DNA of 64,000 nt from Larus michahellis. Lineage: Eukaryota > Chordata > Aves > Charadriiformes > Laridae. Both the position numbers and the translations under genes were made by a program. Below, piece after piece: positions 12,501-23,000 of this stretch (the stretch's first letter is position 1; each line of letters opens with the position of its first letter). The notes under the pieces were generated by a model that worked only from the letters and a program-made list of their open reading frames with translations, had not been told where the DNA came from and did not search any database. The DNA lies in contig NC_133898.1 of the NCBI RefSeq assembly GCF_964199755.1, positions 32,181,985-32,245,984 on the forward strand, read 5' to 3'.

Positions 12501-15500
12501 ATGTCTTCATTTTTCCAGAAACATCAAGATAAATAGAAGCATAAAAAGCAAACCATTTTACATGATGAGCTATGGTTTTATTAAATACAGCAATGAAATC
12601 AATAGGAAAAAACTTACTTTGTTTTGGACTTAGCATCTACTTACTTATGTGATTCCTTTCATATTTTAATTCCTATTTATTGCAAACAGTTTTATCAGAC
12701 TGAGGTGTCTGAATGTGTGGCCTGGGAATACAGTCAAATTCTACCAAAAAGGTGGCCTAAGAACACTGTAAAAGGGATTGAAGGTAACTTTTAAAAATGT
12801 AGCTATTCTATTGCATAGCACATCTGCGTGCCACAGTTGAGGACTAAGCTGTGTGAATGGCAAGCCAGATATGGAAGACTGTTTCTTTCGTCAATATGAA
12901 AAAAACCACATTTATAAATTGAGACAATATTCGTAAGACCTATGTGAAATGCTCCTGCTTGGATACAATCTCATCTTCTCAACTATATTCTCTCAAAAAT
13001 TAGGTTTTCATATTTCAGTGATGATACTGAAATGAAATACAATGCCTGATGATGACCAAAAAAGAAATCACTACAACGTTCTAGAAAAAAAAAAAAAAGT
13101 ATTTCTACTCCTTGGACGTTCTCTTTCCTGCCTTGCAGAACACAGAAGTGAGATCTACCTCGACTTTTTTTTTTTTCTATCTGCAATGATAACTGTATGT
13201 GAAGCTAGTATTGCACAGACCCTTTACAAACCAATTTTGATATATGACACTACAGCATTTTAACCTAGATGTCAATAATTCAGAATTTATCATGTCTTTC
13301 TGTATCTAGTGCAATGATATTCATACATACCTAGTATTCACTAACAGAACAGAATGTGGGATAACAGAGAATTCTGTATTCTCCTCTTATCTTGCTTCTG
13401 CCCTTTTAATCCCTAAAGATGTACTTAAAAGGGGATGATTGATACATTGTAATGGAGCCTGCTGAGCAGAAAAATAAGCAATACTCCACAACTTGGGCTC
13501 CAGAGGCCAAGAGTGTTGTCTTAAGGACGACTTTACATCAGATGGCTGTAAGAGCTTTCCGTAGTTCTGTGGTGGGGCTTGTCTCTTAGGATACTAAAAA
13601 GGATGCATTATTTGCAACAGAATAGCCACAATATACCTAGAGACTAATACATAGTGTTCTAAGCTATACTTTTCCAGAAAGGAGGTACTTTACTGCTTGG
13701 GCTTGGAGCCCTTCCCCTCTGCCCCCAGTGGTAACCCTAGCCTTTGCCTTCCTCTACACAAATGAAGTGTCTTTGAATATAACCTTGTGTAGAACAGGTA
13801 GGATGTGACCCAAACACTGCAATAGCAACAAGAGTGTTTTCTAGCACAGGTGCCTGTTGAACTTACTCTTAATGAACAGACATACTTTCAGATTAGAACA
13901 CTTTCTTTATTCCACTGTCTTCCCTGTGCACTGCGTCCCCACCCCCCAACAGCTACCAGGAAGCCTTCCAAAGAGTGATGGGGAAAGAGGAGGATAAAAA
14001 TCTTCTTGGGGCAGAAGTTGCCATACCAGAAAGTCACTGGTACCTCAATGTTTACTTAAGACCATAGAGTAATTCAGGATGGAAGGGCCCTCTAGTAATT
14101 TTTAATCCAAACTGAGGAGACCAGGTCACTGTGGATTTTGTCTGGTCTGGCCTTGAAAGCCTCCAAGGACGGAGACTGCACAACCTCCCTGGGCACCTGC
14201 TCCACTGCCTGACTGTTCTCACCATGAAAGTGTCTTTCCTGATAACCAGTTTGAACCTCTCTTTTTGCAGCTTATGCTTGTTGTCTTCTGCCCTCCCGCC
14301 ATGCACTCTTGTGCTGAGTCTGGCTCCATCGTCTTGATAACCTCCCTGTAGGTGCTGGCTGGCCGGTCTTAGGTCTGCACCTGACGCCTCCCCCCTACAC
14401 CACCTCTTCTCCCGGCAGAACAAGCCCCATTTTCTCACCCTGTCCTCACAGGGCAAGTGCTCTGGCTCCCCTGACCATCTTGGTGACCTCTGCTGAACTT
14501 CCTCCAGTTGATCAAGAACATTACCATACTGGGGGACCCACAACTGGATGCAGTACCTAGATGTCATCCAACGAGCACTGAGTATAGGGGGACATCATCG
14601 CTTTCTTTAATCCACTGGTTATGCATGTGGTGATGCAGCCCAGGATGGCGTTGGCCTCCTTTACAGGTAGGACACACTGCTGGCTCACACCCAGCTTGCT
14701 GTCTTGGGTCTCTACCACAGAGCTGCTCCCACCAGCCTGTCAGTTCCCAGCTTGTATCCCTGCCAGGGGCTCTTCCTTCCCACATGCACAACTTTGCCTT
14801 TTTTCCTCATGGAAATTCATAGTGTTCCTGTCAGTTCATTCCTCTATTCCAGATAGGTCCTTCTGAATGGCAGATCTACCTCAAACATTTTAGATCCACT
14901 GCCTTGATGTCTTCTGTAAACTTAAGAGTGCACTCTATAGCCTACTCCAGGTAACTGATAAAGTCCTGCAGGAACCTGCAGTATTCCACTTGTTATGAGC
15001 ATCCCGGCAAAGTATGACTCATTAACCACCACGCTAAGTCTGATCAGCCAGTTCTCGTCACCTTTCTAATTGCCTATGCATCTAAACTATTAACATCTTA
15101 ACTTCAAAAAATTTCAAAATTGAAAGCTTTGTAGTTGGTCTGGGCCCCTTGAAACAATTTGAGATTTTAAAGAAGCTTAATACAATATTCTTGCTTGCAG
15201 AAGATGACTGGATTTTCCAAGTAAAACCTGCATAGTCAAGGATATCCAGGAATGCAGAACTGTAAAACAGGTTGCTAACAGAATTAGACTAACAAAGAAT
15301 TAAATAAAAAGAGTTATTTGTGTATCACAATACACATTAGTCTATAAAAATGTAGTGTCTTTGTTACCTTTTATTAATGAGTTTATCAGGAAAAAGACAA
15401 ACTATAACTTTGATTTCACTTCTGTGTGTACACATGTATCTACTTTTTTTGTTTTAACAACTTCAAGTCATATCAGATACGTTTGTTCTCTGGAGGCAGT

Positions 15501-16579
15501 TCTTTGGAAGGCTGACTTTTTAAAAATCATTCTTCCGATCCTTAACCTCCAGTTTTGGGGAATTTTTTTTTAATTACTAAACTGTAAGAGCTGAAGCTTT
15601 TCAAAGCTTACTCAGGAACTTGAACACGGTATAGCAATCATGCTGCATTTGCCCCATGACAGAATCACATTACAAGTCTTCCTAATATTACTTAGGAATC
15701 TGTGTTGATGTACATAAAAGGAAACAAGTTCCGTGATCCTTTTTCTTCATCAACATGCAACTCTTCAATGTCTTGAAATGGCTGATATAATTGGGATCCA
15801 TTCTCCCCTCTCTCATCTCCCCTCCACTCCTGCAGAATTAACCGTGTACTTTAACTATAAAGTATGGAAAGTATAAGACTACTTAATGCAATCTTTAACC
15901 TGTATACACTTGGTAAATATGTCAGCATCATACAGAGAAAAGGCTGTTTTCATTTTGCTTTAAACAAACTTCAGTAGATGTGCTTCCTCTCCAAGAATGG
16001 TTTTAATGCTTTCAGTAATTAGTTTTTCTGCATGCACAGACAGAAGAGGGGGACTAGGTGCTGTGCTGTTCCGATTTGCTAGCTGCAATTTTAAAATAAC
16101 AGCCACGGTTCAGGGGCAGTCCTAGATGATAAAAGTGTGTTAATATCTTGCTATAACACTCAATGCATCCCCAAACTGAACCAAGACGTGCACGGCCGCA
16201 TGAAGGGCCTCGCCTTGCCCAAGGTCACACGACAGGCCGGGCTCGCTAGCTGCATGGGTGGGGGCGCGAAAGATCCCTCCCCAGCCAAACAAACGCCCGC
16301 CGGGCCCGAAGGCCCTGCCAGGGAGGCCTGGGCCGGCCGGCGAGGCCATCGCTACAGCAGCCGCCAAGCGCCCGCCGCCCAGCAGCATGCACTCGCCCGC
16401 CACCTCCAACTCCCCGCGACCCCGCTCTGCCGCCACCGGGCGCGGCTGGGTCCCGGCCCTGCCGCCTCCCTTGGCGGACAGAGCCCCGAGGAGTGAGCGG
16501 CGCCGCGTAAGGAGGAGGACGGCGAAGGTCACCGCCGTGAGGGCGCCCAGGAGGAGGAAGGCGGTGGCGGCCCCGTTAC
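9566..16579 (-). other. COX7A2L: COX7A2L intron 1
   Basis: A phase-0 intron of 7,014 bp with donor GTAACG at 16579 and acceptor CAG at 9568-9566. It contains an old CR1 fragment (14060-15130) and AT-rich sequence. The proximal 400 bp (16,180-16,579) lies in the promoter CpG island. No other gene is seen inside it. Confidence 0.9.
14060..15130 (-). mobile_element. Old CR1 LINE 3' fragment
   Basis: Similar in order and wording to the 3' part of avian CR1 elements, read on the minus strand. The 3' end is at about 14060 (minus strand ends CTCTATGG). Further right come segments resembling the CR1 RT C-terminal coding region: 'dominant' CR1 blocks around 14150-14250, 14630-14700 (AGGATGGCGTTGGCCTCC), 14910-14970 and 15040. 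It is 5'-truncated and has many substitutions, so it is old and inactive. Reading frames across it are broken; the 171-codon frame on the minus strand here is CR1 debris, not a gene. The 5' limit between 15065 and 15130 is uncertain. Confidence 0.85.
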
Positions 16580-16651
16580 CTGAGGATTGTAGGCGGCGGA
16601 GGCGGCGGCCCCGACCAGCCGCTGCGTGACGCCGCTGAACTTGTAGTACAT
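16580..16651 (-). CDS. COX7A2L: COX7A2L (SCAF1/COX7RP) exon 1 with start codon
   Basis: First coding exon of cytochrome c oxidase subunit 7A2-like protein, a mitochondrial inner-membrane factor that links complex III dimer and complex IV in respiratory supercomplexes. The exon encodes MYYKFSGVTQRLVGAAASAAYNPQ (residues 1-24), matching the vertebrate SCAF1 N-terminus (MYYKFSG.TQ). The ATG at 16651-16649 has G at -3 (CCCGCCATG) and is the only start that fits the family. The donor CAG|GTAACG follows at 16579. Joined to exons 2 and 3 it gives 72+135+144 nt, or 116 codons plus stop; the human protein has 114 residues. All splice phases are 0. The N-terminal part is the region known to bind complex III. 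No disabling change is seen. KCNG3 lies upstream on the same strand. Confidence 0.97.
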
Positions 16652-16974
16652 GGCGGGGGGCCACCGGCACGCGCCCTCCCAACGGCACACCGGCGGCGGC
16701 GACTCGCGCGGAAGGACCCCAGCCGGCTCCCTGCGACGCCTCAGCCTGACAGGGCCCGCCGGCTCGCGGGCCCCGGCGACGAACGCCTGCGAGGGGTGAG
16801 CCAGGGGAAGCCGCCAAAGGAGCGGGGTAAAAAAAAAAAATCGGTGAAATACACGAGTCGTTACTAAGGCAGTGGGAGCGCCTCTCTGCCTCGAAGGCCT
16901 GCCGCTCTCAAAGCGAGGCTGGCGGCAACTTGCAGTCAGGCAGCGGGAGGGGGCCCTAACTGGCCGAGCTGCAG

Positions 16975-16986
16975 TGCGCGTGCGCA
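16975..16986 (-). promoter_or_regulatory. NRF1 binding site
   Basis: On the minus strand it reads TGCGCACGCGCA, an exact match to the NRF1 consensus YGCGCAYGCGCR. It lies about 325 bp upstream of the COX7A2L start codon. NRF1 drives many nuclear genes for mitochondrial respiration, so the site fits the gene's role. A further TGCGCA half-site occurs near 17190. Confidence 0.75.
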
Positions 16987-17015
16987 CCACTGCCCCGCCG
17001 AAGGGCAACGGTGGC

Positions 17016-17043
17016 GGGGTGCAGGGGGCGGGGAAGGGTGGGG
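17016..17043 (+). promoter_or_regulatory. G-quadruplex motif with GC boxes
   Basis: Five G runs lie within 28 bases: GGGG 17016-17019, GGGGG 17024-17028, GGGG 17030-17033, GGG 17036-17038 and GGGG 17040-17043, with loops of 4, 1, 2 and 1 bases. This satisfies the strict G-quadruplex pattern. The core GGGGGCGGGG at 17024-17033 is also a strong Sp1/KLF GC box. It sits between the NRF1 site and the CCAAT box. Confidence 0.7.
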
Positions 17044-17051
17044 CTGTCGAC

Positions 17052-17061
17052 AGCCAATCAG
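17052..17061 (+). promoter_or_regulatory. CCAAT box (NF-Y)
   Basis: AGCCAATCAG is a close match to the NF-Y consensus, inside the CpG island about 400 bp upstream of the COX7A2L ATG and next to GC boxes at 17024-17033 and 17079-17088. It could serve COX7A2L or a divergent transcript. Confidence 0.6.
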
Positions 17062-20000
17062 CGCAAGCAGCAGGTGAGGCCCCGCCCTCACCGAGGAGGG
17101 AGGAGCGGGGGCGGTGGCCCTCGCTGGGCTCTGAGGCCGGTGTTGTGGCCTCAGGGGACCGCGGAGAGGGAAGAGGAGGAGGATGCGAGTGCGCACGGGT
17201 AAAACGGGGCTCCTGCGTGAGGTGGTCCCCCCACGGCGGCCCAGCCCGCCCTGCCCCTCCTAAGGGCCGGCGGCTCCGGCCCTCCCTCAGGTTGTCGCCT
17301 TGCCGCCGCTGAGGCGGTCACGGTTGCCTGCCTTGTGTGCGCCTTCCGCTGCAGAGCTCGGGGTGTTCAGAATTCGAGGCAGCGCCGGCGGCTTGTTCTC
17401 AAGTGTTTGTTTTCTGATAAAAATTAAGAAGGGATGGTAGCGGTTTTGTTTTCTGGAACTTAATCTCTGGGTCTCCACTTTGTCAGGTGATTCAGACATC
17501 TTCTGAAAACATCTGAAGCCCATAATTTGTTTAATGAAATAAGGCTTTCATTAAATGAAATCAGCATTGTCAACTAGGGGAATGTAATATGATGCTGCTT
17601 CTCTTGTGAATTTAATCTTCCTGAGAAGCCCAGCAGCCCCATAGACTGAAGGTACAACATGGCAGGGTGTTGCTATGCTTATGGCTCAAGGGCCTGTGGG
17701 CGCTGAGTGGTCATTTGGCTTCTGTGCACGCCTTGGGCCATAGGCGGTTGCCAACTGAGATGTTCTTGTTATTAATCCACAGCATCTTGCTATTATCAGA
17801 GTCTGACAGTGCAAAGTCATTAATTTGAGTTGACTCTGCGAATTGCCTACTGTTGGTTAAGATTAAACATACTGAGGCCTTATTAAAAAAGGATCATTTG
17901 TTGGTAATGTTTAATCATTAGTAATCTGCAACAATTAGAGTATTGCCTATTAGGAGTCTGACATACAGTTTTGCAGATAGGCTTGCTATAAAAATATCTG
18001 TGGTCAGGCACTGAGTGAAAACTATTAAAATATACTTTGCTTGTAAACTGGGGGAAGATCTGTTCAGAGGAGATGTTTTAGAAAGTAAAATACCCATATA
18101 AAAATATGTATAATATGATTTCTTTACCTACCTGTGTAACGCCTTCTACTTAGTTTTTAGAATTTGAGTTTGATGGCAGCAAAATGGAGCCTTGAGTCTT
18201 CTTGGATCTATCCCCTTCTGAACAGACATGTCCTATACAGGATAACAGCTGCTCAGTAATGAGGAAAGCCCCTGTGAGCCTTATGCATCTATTTACTTGT
18301 GAAAGTAGGGCTATGAACCAGAAGCATCGGTCCTTGCTGCACCAGTTCTTACCTGTGCCTGTTGCCCTGGAGGCAGGCTTTCTTCTTGGCGAGATTTCAG
18401 TTCCACAAACTCTGTCTCTGCTGTCCTCTCATGGAGAGAACCAGCTGGATGCTCCATACATGATACCCTGAGTTGACGTTCTGACTCTGTGTTAGGAACA
18501 TTAACTGGAGAGGATATGTTATTTGCTCACTAAGTAGGAAATTTATGGAAATATTTTGTAAATGTTACAGGACGAATTGTGAAATCCCTGTGGCTTTCAA
18601 GACTAGGCAGCATTAATGAACTGGAACATGTGCTGCATAATTTATGGTAGAAAAGAATTTGCTGATCAGGATTCTATTTATTTCTGAGAAAACTAAACTA
18701 GAAGTTATGTTTGATTACAAATCTGCCTGTAGTGGAGCAGAAGACCCTGAAGATGGGGTATACATATTCTTTACAGTGGAATGCTGTGAACCATGGCTAG
18801 GTTTGTGTGGTAACAGTCCTGACCTACTGAAATCCATGGGATTTTGTTTGTATTATAACTACTCTGGAACCTTCCCTGGGCATATCTGTCTGCAGATGCA
18901 CTTTTAACTCTTCCTGTCCAGCTATTTCAGCATTGGCCAGAAGAAATAGGTGTTCCTAGCAAGCTCACTTACAGAGTTTGTTTTGTATCTTGCTCTTCTA
19001 CCTTTTTTTCCAATATTAATACATGCTGTACTCCCAGAGGAGCACAGGTTTTGTGGCAGGTCATGCATGGAGATAATGCCATTGTGTAACTAATTCTTGC
19101 TCCATTGATGCTCTTGAATCAAGTTCTTGAAAAGTCATTCAATATTGACTGAAAGCTGCAGAAAGGAAAGGTTCGTGCCCCGGAGCTCTGAGGAAGCTGT
19201 GAAAAATGTACAAATTTATCCCCTTTTTCAGTTAATCAATTTAAGTCACAATGCCTAAAAGCAAGCTGTGAAACTTTGCTGCTGCAAGCTGTTGAAACAA
19301 AACCTAGGTGCTGTCTCTCTCTTGTTTTAGCTCACAAAATTGAAGATGGGGAATTGTTTACCTTGCAAGAGAGATGCATGGGAGGATGACATGAATAAAA
19401 TTACAGTTACAAATGAAGCTTCTGCTGTTGTTCTTGTAACACAGGAGCATGGGGACGTTCTGTGGAAGGGAAAGTAAAATCAGAATAGCATGAAGGATTT
19501 CCTTTAAAGGAAGAAACTTGTTTTTGCCTTAGGTTTTTGGTCCACCTTTTGCTTTAGTCTCTAGACTTTCGCCAAGACTGCTTTGCTTATCAGACTTTCT
19601 GACATAATGGGTAATTAGGCTGTAAAACTTACTGCCATAGGAAGAAATTGGGGCAAAATGAGGCCACTCACCTTAGCAGGGTTCAAAGAAAGAATCAGCA
19701 TCTCTGTGGACCATAAAACTATGTACAGTTAACGTAAACAAAGTGTCCCGGAAGAAGGAGACTTCCTGCATTGAACTTTAAGCTGATGTCTGACTTTTAG
19801 ATGCTGAGATGGAAAATTCATGGCAGTTCTACATCTGGTCTGTTAGGGATTTTATATCTTCGTCTGTAGTGTGGTATTGGCAGCAGCTAAAGACAATACT
19901 ACCCTACAGGCTACACTGTAGTTTAATTCATTTTTTCCAAATTTTTTAGGGGACTGATTTCATACATGCAGGTTTGTTTATCATGGCTCAGTCCTGGAAT

Positions 20001-23000
20001 AGTGCTAAGATTATACTTCAAGATGAGTAGCTTTCTGGGAGTGAATGAAAGATGCAGTGTATCTTGAGCTTATTCTGGTTTTTTGTTGTTGTTGTGATTT
20101 TTGTGTATTTATTTTCTTTTTGAGGATAAAATAAATAAAAAAACAAGACCTTATTCTGCTGCTTAATGAACAGAATCTTCATATGCTGATCATTATTTCG
20201 GCACAGATGTCTGTAACTCAAATTCTATGAATCTGCCCATGCAGCTCTGTTCTTGAATTGCTGAGAACAACTGTGTGGGTGGATTTAGAACATGAAATTG
20301 CCATGTGCAGTTATGTTTTGTTTATGCAGACTCTTTTAAGAGTACTAGATTGGATTTGCTTAATATTTGCTTTGTGTGTCTCTGTGTGTATACGTAATAT
20401 ATGCAAACCCCCAAATTAGATGATGATCACCAAGCATAAGCTCTATTAATGCAAGAGGCTGTGACATTGTAAACATGTTCCATTTGGATCATGTTATCAA
20501 CTGAAAACAGAAATAAAGTCTATGCGCAGAATAAGGTAGTAATTACTTCTGAAACCTGAATCTGAATTTATTGGTTCTTTATTGCCCATATATACTGAAT
20601 ACAGCGCAGATGAGTCTTGGAAATAGACTAGTGTTAACTGAGACATTTCTTTTTGATAGACTCAATACTGAAAATTAATAAAAATAGATTTTAATTTTAA
20701 AACTGTTCATACAGTTAATATATTAATATAAATTAAACAAAAGCTTTTACTATCTTTCTTATAACAAAATTCTTGCTTCTTTTTCTGAGGGAGATGGGAT
20801 TAGAAGCAGCCATTTATATCTACTGTATGAATTTAGAAATAATTCCATATTTCATTTCTGTTTCATGGGCACTTTTTTGTCTTGACGTAAGGCTTCTATA
20901 TGTGAAATACTTGCTAGCAATAGTTACTTGATAGCAATAGCAATTTTGGCAATAAGGGTGTTGTGTTTAGTGTAGTAGGTGGGGATCAGGAATCTTTTTA
21001 AAGGTGTTGAATTTTATTTGGGGGTTTTTTACTTCTTGTTATATACGTATAATATTCTTTCCAGGTTCTCACACAGAACATGTCTGAGAAAGTAAATTAA
21101 GTAATTGAAAACTTGATGATATAATTACTGTAAAGCCTAATGATTGCATAATACTTCTGGGGCAATAAGTTATACTTTTTATAGACCATTTCTCTGCAGT
21201 TACGTGTTATCTGTATAAAAGCAGAATGGAAATTGTGAAAGCAATGGTTTATTCCAGGTTAGCAATGAAGTGTTCTTTTATCCTCTAACCTCCAGATGTG
21301 AAAAGCATTATAGGAACCTACAGTAAATATTGCTTTCACTATCTCAGCTTTGTTGACTTTGCTTTTTTCCCCCTTTATTTTCAGAATTGCAGAAGCAAAG
21401 GTAAATTTTTCATCTGATTGAGACATCAATGTTGACTGTCAATAAAATAATAATTACCTAAAAGCCCTCTTTATTCTACTTTTGAGAAAGTAATCTTGAA
21501 ATACCCAGGCTCTATCTCTATGGCTTGTAACACTTCCCACTTTTGAAATGCTGTACTGGAAGTTTGGATACTTTGCCTCTTGCTGTTGACTTTGATAAGG
21601 ACAACCATAGCTCGGAAGTGTCTGCGTGCTTTCTGCTGTGACGCATTTTTTGTTTTTACAACCAGAAAGGAAATCTTATGATGGCAGTACATTATTCTTC
21701 CTGAAATTTTCCTTTAAGCATTGTACAGGTAGTGAAATAGGTTCCCAAATGAAGCAAGCAGTATCTTTGGACACTGAGAGGTAAAATGCATCTGCAAGGT
21801 TTTCTGTTTTCACACTGCTGCCAAAGTCTTCCTTCACCTCTTTCTTCTCCCTCCCTAGGCTGTAAGTGTTGCTCTCTCAAACTGTCAACAGCCCACAGCA
21901 GAAGTTTATTTTTCTCAGATATATTGTAGATACTGGGAGGATGATGCATTGTCCTTGTATTTAATTTCTTCTTGTCAGCCTTTTCATATACAAATCCATA
22001 GACTGGAGTCCAGAGACAACCACATCCTTAGTGCACTATTGTAACAAACTTCCCTGAATAAGGCAAGATTTATAGACAAAAAAAAAAACCTCCACTGCAC
22101 ATGTGTTAGAGGAAATGTTCTGTACATTTGTATAATATGAAGTCAATAGATAGTAGGGTATTTGTGATGGGCTGAGAAAAGATCCCAGGCACTATTTCTC
22201 AGTATTAACAACTAAAATAGAATTGTTTTGTAAATGCATGGGGCAATTTAGGCTAGATGGCTTGACTTGAATACCTAAGTCTTTTGCTTTCTTGGTCCAG
22301 CACCCACTTGTTAGTCACTTATACTTAATTTTAGATATTATCAGTCATGTTTCAGAACATTCTATACAGCTATGTTTCGGCTAAATTTACTCTTTCCCAA
22401 CAATGACGCTGCCCCGTATCTACTCTTTCTCCTTGGAGAAGGCAGTAATCAATGAACATGCAGGATTGCCAGCATGTTCAGCAGTTCGGAACCAGCAGTT
22501 CAAAAATCATGAGGTCAGTTTTTTCGTGTTTTAGGATGTGATAATGTTTTATCACGTAATCATGTTTTACCACTTCTCTTTCACGCCTCAGGATATAAGG
22601 AACATGAATAGATGAAAGCCTAATTTCACATGATGAGTTTTTATAATGACTATCATAGGTAATAAATTTCACAAGTTGGCAACTTCTGTGTTGTAATTTC
22701 CTGAAGAAGGTATAAATTGTTTGTTAGAGCTCCACCCTCAACCTACTGCAAAGTGCCCTGTAGGTACATGCTGAGGCAATCCTGTTTGATACAGTGTGTT
22801 AAATCTATGCTGTTCGGGACAGAGAAACAAGAATAACAGCAATTCTTCCCCCAGAGTATCACGGTTTGCTAATAATTCTTAAGGTGACGCCATCAAGTAG
22901 CAGTACGTTATATCTCTTTACATTTAAGCATCCTTGTGAGAGCACTAGACATGTCTTGTTAAATCTTTTGGTTGTGTTTTAGCTAAGGATATATCCAGGA

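Larger units (their letters stand above)
16180..17340. promoter_or_regulatory. COX7A2L: CpG island, COX7A2L promoter
   Basis: A sharp rise in G+C and CpG density compared with both flanks. It covers COX7A2L exon 1, the start of intron 1 and upstream DNA. It contains an NRF1 consensus, a CCAAT box, several GC boxes and no evident TATA box, typical of a broad housekeeping promoter. The long overlapping ORFs on both strands here are a by-product of GC-rich sequence. The transcription start is probably between about 16,700 and 17,000, but this cannot be fixed from sequence. Confidence 0.85.

Noticed and set aside
14052-14567. 171-codon minus-strand ORF
   Set aside because: Falls wholly in the old CR1 fragment; it is element debris.
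16137-17312. Overlapping 100-225 codon ORFs around the COX7A2L promoter
   Set aside because: A CpG-island artefact. Only the 24-codon MYYKFSG segment, bounded by a donor, matches a protein family.
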